From positions 69,659 to 120,935 of the forward strand of contig NW_019775870.1 in NCBI RefSeq assembly GCF_001039355.2: 51,277 bases of DNA. The letters are read 5' to 3'. The notes under the pieces were generated by a model. The model did no database searches. It had not been told where the DNA came from and worked only from the letters and a program-made list of their open reading frames with translations. Each line of letters begins with the position of its first letter. The first letter of the stretch is position 1. Position numbers and translations under genes: made by a program. Source of the DNA: Lingula anatina. Taxonomy: Eukaryota; Brachiopoda; Lingulata; Lingulida; Lingulidae. This document shows, in pieces, positions 36,853-49,700 of this stretch.

Positions 36853-39800
36853 TTTGAATCTGACTGAAATTATCTAACAATAGATTTTTAGTTTTAATGA
36901 TCAATTTAACAAATTGATTTTTTTTTTCACTTTAGGTGATCCTAAAGGTGCTCAGATAACACATAAAGGAATAATTGCCACTGCTTCTTCATGTGGAGTA
37001 CTCATGGTAAGTAATTTATATACTATTTGTACTGGTAGTTTGTAATTTGCAAATGAGGCATGTTTTATATAAATTGTTATTGTTTTTATATGTTAAAAAC
37101 ATTTTTTTTTCTTTAAATTAGCAGGTTGGTATCTTACTGTTAATCAAAAATGCAGGTTTGCTCCAGTTAAATTAATCAAGTTTGGCTGCTTAAATCTGTG
37201 TTTTTAATGTGCAGAATCTAATTGAATAATCTCACCTTTTCTGTTTGAATGGAGTGATTTTGTAAAACCATTTGTAAAAAAATTAATACTGAAGTTACGC
37301 TTGATTTTTACTTCTCATAATTTGTTAATGAATGCTTACACAGTTATCGAGAAGCAATTTAGATTCTATTAACTGTCACCTAGGAACCTCTGAATGTTGG
37401 GCCCAGTGATGTGCTAATCAGCTATTTACCCCTGGCACATGTATATGAGCAGCTCACAGAGGTAGGACATGTTTGATATGAAGAAAATAACGAAATTGTG
37501 TATTTGCTTTGTCCTTAAAAGGTTAGAGGCATATAAAGTTTGTTAGATGAGGTTGAAGAAATAGAATAGAATTCTAAATAAATATTTTATTTATAAGTTG
37601 ACGAAATGATCAGAAAATTGACCAGTAAAATTGCATGTATTTTTTCTAGACATTTGTGCACATGGTTGGAGGGAAAGTTGGCTTCTTTAGGGGTGATATC
37701 CGGGGATTGCTTGATGATTTGGCAGAGCTCAAACCTACCTTGTTTCCATCAGTCCCAAGGCTACTGAACAGAATCTATGATAAGGTATATGCTGCGATAG
37801 TGAAACATGTTATGGGCCATGCACATTGTGATTATTATACGTGTAATGGGCTGTGCACAATGTCATAATTCAGGGGCGGATTTAGGCCGTCTTCTGGGTC
37901 TTCTGGAAGACGGTCAGATTTTCAAGTTTACATTGTCAGCCATGTAAAGTTTTCTGTCGGAAGACGGTCAAAAATGGAAGATTGATCAACAAAGATAATT
38001 TGGAAGACTGTCAGAAAATATCTCTGGATCCGCCCCTGTAATTATACATATACTTGTCATGGGCTGTGCACAGTGTGATAGTTGTACATGTCATGGACTG
38101 TGCACATTGTGATAATTAAACATATGTGTGCATATGTACAAATGCACACAAAGACAGGAAGCCCCTTAAGCACTTTCCTTACATCTGTAATGTTACTTTT
38201 TCTATGCTATTATTATTTTTCTATAATTTACTTCCAGGCAATGGCAGCTGCCTCAGCTAGCAAAATCAAAAATGTTCTGCTAAACATGGCTCTAAACAGC
38301 AAGGAAAAGGATCTGAAAAAGTTAGTGAAACATTTTTGTAGAGCAATTCTAGTCCAATGTCTATAATTTTTTTATAAAGTAAAGGCAGGGTATTAATTTG
38401 TTTAAAATATACAATAACAGATCATTAACTCTGCTTACATATATGTCTTTTTCTGTTGTCCTATTATCTAAGTTCAGCCTTTGATGTAGAAAGGAAAGAT
38501 TGATAATCAGTTTTGCCATCAAACTCTTCATATCATATTTAACTTTTATTTTTCATTTTTCCTTAAACTTCAGGGGTATTGTTAAGAGAAATATTTGGGA
38601 CAAAATTGTATTCAAGAAAATCCAGCAGTCCCTAGGAGGGCGCGTGAAGTTGATAACATCTGGGTCTGCTCCTCTCTCACCAAAAGTCCTCACATTTATG
38701 AGGTGTGCTGCAGGGTGTGTGGTACGTGACATAATTTCATTTCTTCAATATTTCCTTCACTAATTTTGGCTCTGCATTTATGGTAGAAGTTAAGAGTTGG
38801 GTTTAAAGGTCAAAATTTGTATATTGCTGTATTATTTTGCAACTCTATGTTTACAATATTAAAGGTTGTTAAAGGTTGTCTGTCCGTATGTTAACTAAGT
38901 CTTGCTTGTAACTGCGAATTACAGATAAGCAGACCACTATTATCCAACATTTCTTCTTGAATTTTGATTAGTGACATTTCATGAATTTTCAAATATAACA
39001 AAATCATGGTGTTATGTTGTCATTTTTGAAAAATACTTTAAAAATCTATGAAAATGACTTAACACTATAGGTCATAGAAGGATTTGGACAGACAGAATGC
39101 TCTGGTGTTGCCACTTGTCAGATGCTAGGGGAAGCAGAAGCAGGTGAGCTCTACATACAATATACGTGTCATTTCCGTCACCCTAGACTCACTGAGATAT
39201 GCACATAGGGCCGTATTTTGTGTTTAAGGTTATTGTAACCCTTTATTATCATCCAAATTTCAAAATGCCATTGTCATTGTGCTGATTTAGAGCAATGAAA
39301 AAGCCATCGAAAATATAAACTATCGGTGTTTATATTTTTTGTTGCAATGTATAAGCATAGGCAACTGGTATGGGGCGTAACTTCCTTCCTGAACAAGATT
39401 TTATTACCAAAAGTGGCAGAGTTGTCCAGGAGAGTATAGACTACAATCACATGCTGTCATTTTGGTTTAAATATTTTGTTTTGGAGTTATGAGTCCCTAA
39501 TTACAAATATTCATTAACAAAGGTGTTATTTTACTTTATCAACAAATAAATCTGAACTAAGACTTTTAATAAAAATCACTGGCAGGGTTTTGGAGTACTA
39601 AATAGTGTCATTAAATCGGCGTTGAAACGGTGATCATCAGTGCTCAGGTAAAAGAGAAATTTGACAAACAGATTTTTCAGTTTTTACCCCATAATCATGA
39701 TCATGATGTCACCCGTAAAATGACATATATGTAAACGTTAATTGATTTAGTCACTGAACACTGAAGATTTATTTTTTACCCAAAAGAATGTATGTAAGGC

Positions 39801-42781
39801 AGTAAAAAAGGAGTTTTGGGAGAAGGGAAACGATATTCTCATGGGGAATTTTTATGTCATTCAAAAAATGTTTGACAATAATTTTGATTGTTTTTGTGCA
39901 TCTGATCTTAAAATGCGGTTAACAGTCAGCATTGCCCTAGTTGTGTAAAGAAACAATGTTTTCCAGGTCATGTTGGCCCCCCACTCCCTTGTTGCATGGT
40001 GAAGGTGGTAGATGTGCCAGAAATGGGGTACTTTGCAGATGACGACAAGGGAGAGGTGAGAAGATCGTTAACAAAATTCCCATTGTTTAAATACTGGATA
40101 TTTTCATTATAATTCCATTCAGCTTCTCTTGTAAGAAACGGTCACTTACGTATACAAAGGAGTACACAACAGAAGTATCAAGTTAATGTTATATAATAGT
40201 AAGAAGGAAAAAAAGAAAAGAAATTTAGATTAGAAAATATGGTTATGTAAAAAGGGCAATGAGAACTGAGAATGACCTGTGTTTTCAGGTGTGTGTAAAA
40301 GGACCCAATCTATTTTCTTCTTATCTGAAGAATGAGGAGAAGACCAGTGAGGCTCTGGATGATGATGGTTGGCTGCACACAGGGGATATAGGGGAGTGGC
40401 TACCTGTAAGTATGACAACTTACACCTGTTCTTGTTTGTCTGTGTGGAGTGTTTGTCCCATTCTCAGGATACTATGTCACTGTAATAATACACCTGTCTT
40501 CTAAAGTTTTCAGTCCAGTTGCCAACTGGTTGCTGCCATGTGTTTGCATCAGTGTCTTGTCATGCTTCTTTGACTGTTCCAGAGGCTTGTATATGGCTGT
40601 GTTGATACTGCCAGTTTTGAAATGGACTCATTCCAATACAAAAGGGATAGTCTACAGAAATAGTTTGCTGATAGAATATCACCAGACCAACTCCTGAGAC
40701 TGAAAGTAATTGTTTGAACCATGCTGCTTTTTATCAAAAATGTTATCAAAATAAACATACCCAGTACCCCCAAAGTTGCTTTTTAGGGAAAACAGTATCA
40801 TCTTTATTTTTCTTCTTTTTTTGATATGACGAAAATATGTCAAGTGTGTTATAACATAAATTGTTATTTTGTCCAAAATTTTGGTGTTAACTTTTTTGCT
40901 GTTTACATTTCAGAATGGCACACTGAAAATCATAGACAGAATAAAACACATTTTCAAATTGTCACAGGTAAGTGTTATGTAATCCCTGAATAATGTAAAA
41001 TATTATGGTAAAGCAATTTAATTTTAATAGCCTTAATTTTCATAGAAATAACTCACCCCTTTGTCTTCCAATGATTATACAGCTAAATATTTTAAAGCTG
41101 TATATGGATATTTTAATATGTATCTCACTACCTTTTGTTACACCCCAAGTTGAATTGTAAACTTTGTAAGTTACCTCGTGTTAAATACATGTACTAGGTA
41201 ATATTAATGTTCCCCATTTGATGTTAACTTATTATTTCCAATTTTATTAAAAATCTTGCCCAAGCTACAAATCTGAAATGCAATATACAATATTTACACG
41301 TACACACAAATAAGTACTACCACCAGATAAGAGGGTCTGTGCTTGTCATTTTTGTGGAATTCTTAAGATTCATCGACCTGTATGTTGCATCTTTCAGGGT
41401 GAATACATAGCCCCAGAGAAGATAGAAACAGTGTATGTGAGGTGCCCCTTAGTGGCACAGTCATTCATTCATGGGGACAGTTTGAAGGTAAGCTAGACTG
41501 GTGGCATGTCACTGTGCTTAATGTCATATTATACTAACAAGTGGATCGCTTCTTGTATCACCAACAAGTTTTTATATTCACAGTCTTGTGTAAAATTATA
41601 CTTAATTGGTTAATGAGCATTAATGGTTAGCAGGTATGGTGCTAATGGCACTGGGGCTGTGAAATGAAAACCAGGATGAGGATGCTACAATTGACACTGA
41701 GCTTTGAATTTTTCAGTTCCCAGTTTTCTTCTCTTTTCAGTCCTGCCTGGTGGCTGTGGTGGTGCCTGACCCAGACACTCTGCCTAAGTGGGCCAAAGAG
41801 ACCCTGGGACTCACTGGGACCATGGAGCAGATGTGTGCCAACCAGGTCAGTAGCATTCAGACAGTTTTTTTAAAGTAAATCAGAAATCTGATTTTTTTTT
41901 AAACTTGTGTAGTCTAGCGACATAAGTTGCCCCAGAACCCCAATTTGTTCATAATCATAGACTAACTTTGACCATAGGTTACGGACTGTTAAAGTGTATG
42001 TGTGCATGTGCATGCATGTTTCAGTGTGTGACAGTGGCTGCATCTTTGACAGAAACTGACATGGTTTAATAATGGTAACTTTGACTTTTTAGCCAAAGCT
42101 TAAAGTGTGACTGACTGTATGTGGTGATTATGATCATGGCAGAGTTTTGGATATTGTGAAATCAGATATATGATGAATAAATGGCAAGTGATATGTGTCC
42201 CTGTAAAACTGGCAGTGGCAAATTTGTTTTTTGACATCGTCACTCTCATTTGTCATAGGCTGTAAAAGAGCACATCCTGAAAGACATGACAGATATGGGG
42301 AAAGCAGCAGGACTCAAATCCTTTGAGCAGGTATTTCTGACTAAAATAAAATGTTCTCCTTGCACTCAATGAAGGTTGATTTCTTACTGAGGACAGTCGG
42401 TGCATATGCACCTTGCATACATGAACTTGTTGACAGTTAAGATTTGAGAAAATTATCTGATTTGAAATGTGTGTATTATTGCATCTTTATTTTTAAGACA
42501 AACAGAATTACATAGTGTGAGGAAACAAAGGTCACAGTTCATGAATATTAGTGGTAAGGCACAAAATAATGATCATTTTACATAATTGTTTTGAACAAAA
42601 AAATTGGATGATCTTGATCAAAATGTGGATACTTGATTTTTAGGTAAAGGACATTCATTTGCATCATGAGTTGTTTAGTGTGGAGAATGGCCTGCTGACA
42701 CCGACATTCAAGTCAAAACGCCAGGATATAAAGAAATTTTTCGCAACACAGTTAGATGAAATGTACAGCAAGCTGGATTGA
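26548..42781 (+). CDS. Long-chain acyl-CoA synthetase, ACSL1/5/6 type
   Basis: Twenty coding exons give a complete 681-residue protein, close to the roughly 700 of animal ACSL1-type enzymes. It activates long-chain fatty acids with ATP and CoA, via an acyl-AMP, to acyl-CoA for lipid synthesis or beta-oxidation, at ER or mitochondrial outer membrane. In order: a short N-terminus with one hydrophobic anchor (about residues 11-31), the ATP-binding motif YTSGTTGDPKGA (259-270), LPLAHVYEQ, a GFGQTE motif (440-445), and the fatty-acyl-CoA-synthetase signature around [12 protein letters not shown] (from 516) leading into [21 protein letters not shown] with the catalytic Lys region. The C-terminus reads [12 protein letters not shown], typical of the family. 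The ATG at 26548 lies eight bases after a splice acceptor, so the 5' UTR is spliced. The anchor and gate motifs separate it from the ACSL3/4 branch. Which of ACSL1, 5 or 6 is closest cannot be told; invertebrates often have one. Confidence 0.97.
27129..27200. repeat. Imperfect 27-bp palindrome with 18-nt loop
   Basis: The left arm (27129-27155) and right arm (27174-27200) pair as inverted repeats with three mismatches, starting CCTCCT and ending GGGTAATTAA. The loop contains CGCG. It may be one end or the core of a small fold-back element. No terminal duplications are clear. Confidence 0.85.
28343..28439. repeat. (GT)n-(GA)n-G-rich compound tract
   Basis: About 23 GT units run directly into about 13 GA units and then a G-rich stretch containing runs of 6, 4 and 5 G. 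Reading the other strand gives only low-complexity peptide, not a gene. Confidence 0.95.
36587..36754 (+). mobile_element. 168-bp hAT-like MITE, copy 1
   Basis: Begins CAGGGGCGGAT and ends ATCCGCCCCTG, a terminal inverted repeat typical of hAT-type elements, with no coding capacity. Flanks ACTTA/ACTAA look like a 5-bp target duplication with one change. A perfect palindrome GTCTTCCGGAAGAC lies at 36614-36627 and further GAAGAC motifs follow. It sits in the ACSL intron between exons 36384-36468 and 36936-37006. An (AC)n tract follows at about 36795-36850. Confidence 0.9.
36795..36850. repeat. (AC)n microsatellite
   Basis: A slightly impure start, then about 20 pure AC units, 40 bp after MITE copy 1. 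Confidence 0.95.
37871..38038 (+). mobile_element. 168-bp hAT-like MITE, copy 2
   Basis: Same length, ends and internal motifs as copy 1, without length differences. Flanked by TAATT on both sides, a 5-bp target duplication. It sits in the ACSL intron between exons 37650-37784 and 38238-38320, in the same orientation as copy 1. The internal palindrome has one mismatch here (37898-37911). Confidence 0.92.
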
Positions 42782-45538
42782 GTTCGTAGTAGTTAATTGA
42801 TGCATGGTAGAACTTAAAAAAAAAAAATCAGATATAATTGAGGAGCTTTAAGATATCTGAAATGTGGGTAAGTGAATAACAGGAAAAATGCTGTTAATCA
42901 CATTTTCGAAAATCAGAAATGGAAAAAAAAAGAATAGAAGTAGAAAGAACCAGAAAATAAAAAAGGCATTTAATGTTTTAATGCTCAGTCAACCAGAGAA
43001 GAAAATGTTTCAAGTTGGTTGAATCAGTTTACTGTATTAGTAAATTGTGTCACAGATTAGCTCTGTAAAATAGTGTCTTGCTTTTTTTTTTTTTTTTTTT
43101 TGTGCCAGTAAAACAGAGGGGTTTCTTGTAGAGGTTTTGGAAAAGAGTTAAAAGATACTTGAAAACTTGAAGATGATTTGTACAGTGTCAATATGTATTT
43201 GTGACTATTATCTGTTATAACTCTGCTTTACATATCATGTTAGTATGCCAGAAACAACAAGTAACACATTGCCTATCAAAATGCAGCCTTTCCAAAGAAT
43301 GAATAAGAGGAAAAATGTTTTTCCTCACTTGCTAGACTTTATGTATTTAAGGGTAAACCATGAATAAGCAATGTAAGTATACATAACAGGTTGGACCAGA
43401 TCCCCCTCCCTTTTTTTGGCAGGGTGGGAGTGGGTTATGCCTGGTCTGCATTGTCAAAGGACGCTAACACTAACACATTTATGTATTGTATTGAAATTAT
43501 GAAGATAACATATTAACATTTGTTATATCGGAACAGGAATTGGGGAAAAAATGTATGGCATTTCTCCGTGCATTCTATATAGTTTTCTTACATATGGTAA
43601 AGTTCACGAGAATTTCATGGATATTGATTACAGGCCAGTGAAGCACCTGTATCATGGTGTTGTCCTCTTCATAAGGTATTCTGGAAAATGGTGAAAGGAA
43701 TTCAAATGAAAATTAAGTATTCTTGTCAGATGGGTGAAAACTTGTTTTTTGTGTGATAGCCTGTATTATCCTGACCCGTTGTAGGCAAATTCCATTCTTG
43801 TGTATCGATCACTGTATGTTGTGTTACAGGTTAGTATTGTTTGAATTATTTGTGGTTGTTGTTAGTTTGAACATATTGATATATTTTTCTATACAGAGCA
43901 GACAATATGACCAACAAACATTGCTGTAGGAATTAGCACATGGTTATTATATATAGATATGTGAATTAAATGGTGGGGTTTGAATTTCGTTAAAAAGGTT
44001 GATCAAAACCCAAGGAAAAGGAAGGTATGTCCTACCCTGATATGTGGAGTTTGATCCTTTTTAACTAGTTCTTCTGAACTCTGATACTTCCCTGGGCTTC
44101 AGATCTGATGCATATAGCTTCTTTTTCAAATCTCCACATGTGGAAAGTTATTGTATATTGTTCAGTGTGTATTCATGGGATTTTGAACATGTTTAGCAAA
44201 ATTGAACATGAAGATGAATAAGCTGAGCTAAAGCAGATCTGAGACTTAAGCTACATGAATAAATTCTTGGACTTTAGCTATGTGAACAGATATGGATTTC
44301 ACCAGATCAAATAGGTGATCAGCAATTGTCTACCAAGCCTATTGCCATTTCATATTGGAAACCTCCATGACAGCCCCCCAAAAGAAATGTTTTCAGTATG
44401 TATTTTTGATGAAAATTAGCTCTCTGCTACTGAGGTTTGAATGATGTAAACTTGTTTTTGAAGTTTTGCAGTGGAGTGAAATGACTTTGCTATTTTTAGT
44501 TGCACCACTAGAGTTTTACTTTTAATTTTTAAAATTAACAGTGCAGTCCAAGACACAGCAGCTCATGCATGAAGCATCATTGGAGAAGTGGACTTCCATA
44601 CCGTTTTGTAATTAATATATTGCATATCTGTTTAAATTCCTGTACCAAAAGGGACCTAATTTTTCGGTTGTCAGTAAATGTTGGCATTTCCCTGTCATTT
44701 ACACATGTGCATTTATTGGAGTGGAATAAAGCAATGGCAGCAAGTGAGGCTAAATATTAAGTGTATCTACATTTAAGTTGTCCATATATATGTAACATTA
44801 GGGTGACTAGGAAGCCCAAGATTAGAGATGCCACATTCCTACAGTGTAGCAGCATTCCTTTGTGTTTTAGTATACTCTGCTGTACAAAATGTAGTGTTTT
44901 GATGCTCTCTACCAGAGGCCCTTCAAGCTGTGTTAACCTAACTGATGTTGTAACTGCTAGAGTATTCAGAAGGGCCTGTGATAGAGAGGCGTGTTTTGTT
45001 GTGTTCCACGTCTTCAGTATTTAGGATGTTGCCCTGTATTTATTAACTTAAGTTTAGGCATAATGAAAGTATCTTGGCACCTGTTTTATTTACTCAATTT
45101 TTCATCAGATAGCACTCTTGGCCTCATTAAACTGTTTGTATAAGATTAACGGGTATGTTTAAAATGTCTCCCTGAATTTGTGCTGTTTAGCTGTTGCCAG
45201 CATTTCACCTTTCACCAAAGGTATATTTCTCAGTGCATCAGGACAGTTGTCATCATTGTCAGCATCAGTAAGTTCAACTGGTATGTTAGATTTACTGGTT
45301 AACAGCTAGTATGTGTTCAACAGTGGCACTTATATAGAAAAGATGAAAGCATTAAATATAACATTTTTCTACCTTGTAACCATTTATGCATTTGTTGGAA
45401 GAAGGAAATCTGTCTTATATCGTTCAATTATTGTAGGTCTGTATTTCACAATTACTAATTTCTTTTGATTTAACAATTATTGAGTGACAGTATTCAAGGC
45501 ATGTGGCAACTCAGAATATGACTTAATACTTCAATAAA
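42782..45538 (+). other. ACSL 3' UTR (about 2.75 kb) with poly(A) signal
   Basis: No further exon follows the TGA. AATAAA hexamers occur at 44725-44730 and 45533-45538; the second is the most distal before the convergent gene. The UTR is AT-rich, with a long T-run (about 43083-43102). The open frames in it have no motif and are not called. Confidence 0.6.
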
Positions 45539-45718
45539 CATAATTTCAGCAAAAAAACCCTTTAAAATCGATTTCTTAATTACCTATTGGTGGTTTCTAC
45601 TACAGGCTTCTTGGTGCTGAAATGTTTGTTTTCCAATCTGGGTTTGCACTTAAAATATAAGAAGCATTTCTGATTTGTGAACTGGTCTTAAATAATAAAA
45701 ACAATATTTTGTACAAAA
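45539..45718. other. Gap between two convergent poly(A) signals
   Basis: Only about 180 bp separate the distal ACSL poly(A) signal (plus) and the first reverse AATAAA for prosaposin (plus tttatt 45719-45724). A plus-strand AATAAA also occurs near 45692, so the transcripts might overlap. Confidence 0.5.
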
Positions 45719-46726
45719 TTTATTTAACCATCAAAACCATCCTGGACATTACAGTTTCACAGCACTCTTTAATTTAACACCGACATAAAAAACGTGATCC
45801 TAGTAATAAGAAAGATGGAAACATCTATACTGGATAATAATTATAATAATGAACAAATTTCCAAATAAGTACAAAATTCTTTTAATTGCCTTTAAAATTA
45901 AAAAGTCCTTTAAAAAGCAAGACACATAGTTGGATGTTGCTGCTGACCAAAGTCCTGCGATTCAAAGAAGTTCCAAATTAGGCAATTTAAGAAAAAAAAA
46001 GCTGTTTTTTCAGTGATCTGCCTAAATGAGGTTTTTCTGGATGAAAAACTGAAGAACAAAGTAATGATCATTTTGATCATTTTACTGTAGCAATTTGTCA
46101 AAAGAAAAAGTAAAATGAGGGGAAAATGCAAACAAACAAACAAAAAACAAAAAAAAAAAAAAACTTCCTGTACACATCTTTTAAGTGTTTAGCTACAAGT
46201 GTATAACAATAGCTCTTCTGCAATAAGTAGGCAAAGCTCAAAGCTGTATTACTACATTTGGGCAGTTGATAAACCCAAAGAAGTTAACATGCATTAAAAG
46301 TTATATAATTATGTAATATGTTTTAGTAGCTGAGCTCTTTCCATCAAAATACTCTGTCTTTCTTACATGATCAGATCTTATCTGTGATGATCAGCTGACG
46401 AGTGCCACTACTTGGTAATAATACTTCAGATTCAGTCCAAGTCTCCACACTGTAATTGATGACCTTGACAAATATACAGTCCTATATATGAATTCTGTAC
46501 TCTGTTATCTTATTAATGCATACAAGAGATATTTTGCAGATCATATAGACCATGATTGAAAATAAAAATTCCTTAATTTGGCAGCTGATATTTTTACTAA
46601 CCCTCACGCAGTAATTCACATGAAGTTTGTGAAGAGATGGAATATTATGAGAAAAGATACGAAAACTGGATTTTTTTTAAAATTTGGAAAAAGAGAAAAA
46701 CATAACTGCGCTTGATTTGTTTCAAA
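45719..46726 (-). other. Prosaposin 3' UTR
   Basis: About 1 kb of non-coding, AT-rich sequence between the prosaposin stop (46727-46729) and a minus-strand AATAAA at 45719-45724. No conserved element recognised. Confidence 0.55.
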
Positions 46727-49700
46727 TTACTTCTTCCACAGGAGTTTGCTGCAATGGCTGACAGCCTGTAAGAGAAAATACAAACAGCACTTACCAAGTT
46801 TGCATTAGATCTGTATCAACTAAGGTCCTAAATAATCACTGGGACCTCAGTCCCAGGATCCAACCAAGTTCTTATTAATTTAAATGCTGTGCACCAATTC
46901 ACAAAAATAATCGGGTGTTATTATTTGTGTGTGTGTGTGTTAGAGAGAGAAAAGGGCTTACATTGCATTTCTTGGCATTAGTCATGCTAGCACACCAGAA
47001 TGATGGACCCTGCTTGCATCCTTTGTCACCCATCACTATCTTTTTGGCAGGCACAAGAAGCTGTTGTCTTAGGGCAGAGGTGGTGCACAATTCTACAGCC
47101 TGCAACAGAGTAAAGCAACAAGTCATTATATTTTCTTTACATAATACACATTTTTTGGTTTGAACCCCATGGGAATGTAACCAAGTTGAATTATAAATGA
47201 TTATATATGTAATTTAAAAAAAAACAGTCAAATACACAAACAACTGTCGGCATGGAGCACTTAAATTTGCCACATGCCACATTTTCTTAATGTCTATGAT
47301 CCGAGTCTTGGATGTCCAAAATTAGCTTCAATAAGCAAAAGCATTTGCTAAACCATTTTCTCCTTTTTTTACCACCCGGCAAAGCTACTAAAATGAAGTT
47401 ACTGGAAACTGCCGATTGTTAAAAAGCCTAATATTATTTCATGTATTTTAATTACCACATTCTAATAGACTTAAACAGTTACATATGACAGTAAACAGTA
47501 AGTCTCCGAACATACTTTGTTAGTAAAAAAAAATCTTTAAGAAAACCATGTTAGTTATGTCAAAGTACATACTCTGATTTTAAAAATCTATAAGAAACAC
47601 CATGTATGTTATGTCAAATACATACCTTGCAAACCTCTTCAGGACTAATCATATTCTTCAGAATCTGTATCACCTGTGGAGTATACTCAGCCACAAACTT
47701 ATCACACTGAAAAGAAAACAGTTGATAAAATGTATTCATTGGCAAAACAAAATAGAAATCTCAAGTTATTGTTTTAATCAATAATATAAAACCTTACTCT
47801 CAACATTGTCTTCTGATTGATAAAATGTTTCCTTTCCTGTGATTGGTCACATGATTTGGAGTCTTCAGGGGTAAAACATGGGAGTGCAGTTTTATTTGAC
47901 TGTGCAGTAATGTCTATATGCATTTATCCAACTGTTCATAGGTTCAAATTGTTTAAAGGTTGTTGACTTCAATCATTTTTGATGAATAGAGTTTTTTTTT
48001 TTTCATTTCATTTAGTTTATAAAATCAAATTTCATAGATAGTGGACAGAATCTTTATTAATCATACATGTTTGACGTTTTGAGATTTACAGTAGGTTCTT
48101 CACAAAAAATAAACATCACTTATTATAATAAAAATCATTATAATTGTAATTAAAAAGTATTGTAATTTTTACATGTGCAGAAGCCACAATATTTGAGCTT
48201 CAAATTTTACATACGAGGCCCTTGGTCAGATTTCCAATACAAATTTAAAGAAAAATGTAACCCACCATATTAAGAACCTGTTACTGTGGCAATAGATTCT
48301 TGATGACAGATATGACATGCAGAACTGGGTTCCAGTGTTTCTGTATACTTACCTGATTTTGGTCAGCTTGGGGCAGAGAGTTACACAATTGACGCAGACC
48401 TTTCTCAATTTCTTGTACAGTGGCATTTTCATTGAACAGGGAGACCAGGTAAGACAAGAATATCTTACACTCCGTGCACATGTCACTGCTTTGAACATTG
48501 TGGACTGAAATGAAGAGAAACTACATTCTATTAAAATAACTTAAAACAATATACTGTTAATATAAAATTTATCTAAAACAACAGATAAAACTGACATAGA
48601 ACAAGTGGTTATGTAACTTCATCATCTGGATATGTAAATTTGCTCATGTATGCATATATTTTCTGTCAAAACCTACACATACATACAGCCGAGTGCTGGA
48701 GAATGGGCATATTCACCAAACACACACTTGGTCTTATTTTATTTTGTTGTGAACATTCAGAAAAGGGGACCATGCACAAAATATTTTCTTTTTGAGACAA
48801 CTATGCATATGTTTAAGAGGGATCAGAGACCTATACTGCAACATTAACATCAGAACAAAGTACTATGGTAACATATATCCACATTTGTATCATCCAACCT
48901 TTACGTAGATTTGCAATGTATATCAAACTGCACCTTACCTATCATGGTGTTATTGCAAAGACCTATTTCACTGCAAATTTGGGCTGGTTTGAGCTGTTTT
49001 AAGAGAAGTTGGATGACCTGAGGACCATACAAATCCACAAAGCTGTTACATGATTTGCTTACAGTGGTTGGCAGCAGGGAACAGACATTTTTCACAGCTG
49101 TGACAATATCTTCCTGTATAAAAGATGTTAAAAGAAAAGAGTATGACAAGAAGGAGAAACCACAATACATCCAAAATCCAAATGTAAAAAAAATACATAC
49201 AAAGGAAACAAAAACCTACCTCAGTGGCATTATCCTTGAGCACATTGTCCAGTTGCTGAAGAACAAATTCACATATGACGCAAACCTCGGAAGAAACCCT
49301 GGGTTTCTTGTTGGGTTGTACAGCAGACAGCAGATGTAGAGGACCACCCGTAAAAGATTTACCTGCAGAGCACACCCCTATGGCACTGCAAACTTGTTCA
49401 GGATTCTAAAAGAGATTTTTTTTAGAAAAATAAAACGCATTTAGCTCTACCTCCACAAAAATTTCTACAAGGTTTTATAAAGGTATTCAACATATATACT
49501 TATAATATCTTATGCTTAAAAGGTTCCAATACTTACATCTTCCCTATAACAGGGGCGGATTTAGGCTGTCTTCTGGGTCTTCCGGAAGACGGTCAGATTT
49601 TTAAGTTTACATAGACGGGTATCTAATGTTTTCTGTCAGAAGACGGTCAAAAATGGAGGGTGGATTAACAAAGATAATTTAGAAGACTGTCAGAAAATAT

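Larger units (their letters stand above)
26548..42781 (+). other. Exon map of the ACSL gene
   Basis: Coding exons: 26548-26697, 33837-33951, 34266-34333, 34711-34812, 35317-35416, 35862-36034, 36384-36468 (ATP motif, first part), 36936-37006 (ATP motif, second part), 37384-37461, 37650-37784, 38238-38320, 38574-38721, 39071-39143, 39967-40055, 40289-40405, 40914-40967, 41398-41487, 41741-41845, 42259-42330, 42644-42781. Introns are GT-AG, including one weaker donor GTTAGT after 38320, and phases agree. The coding sum is 2046 nt including TGA 42779-42781. The ATP-binding loop codon for its last Gly is split by the intron after 36468, and a transposon copy sits in that intron. Confidence 0.95.

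Noticed and set aside
36644-36904. 86-codon minus-strand frame with Val-Cys runs
   Set aside because: Translation of the (AC)n microsatellite and MITE copy 1.
48317-48508. Plus-strand frame opposite a prosaposin exon
   Set aside because: Antisense shadow of the saposin exon 48353-48504, whose Cys pattern and splice sites are clear.
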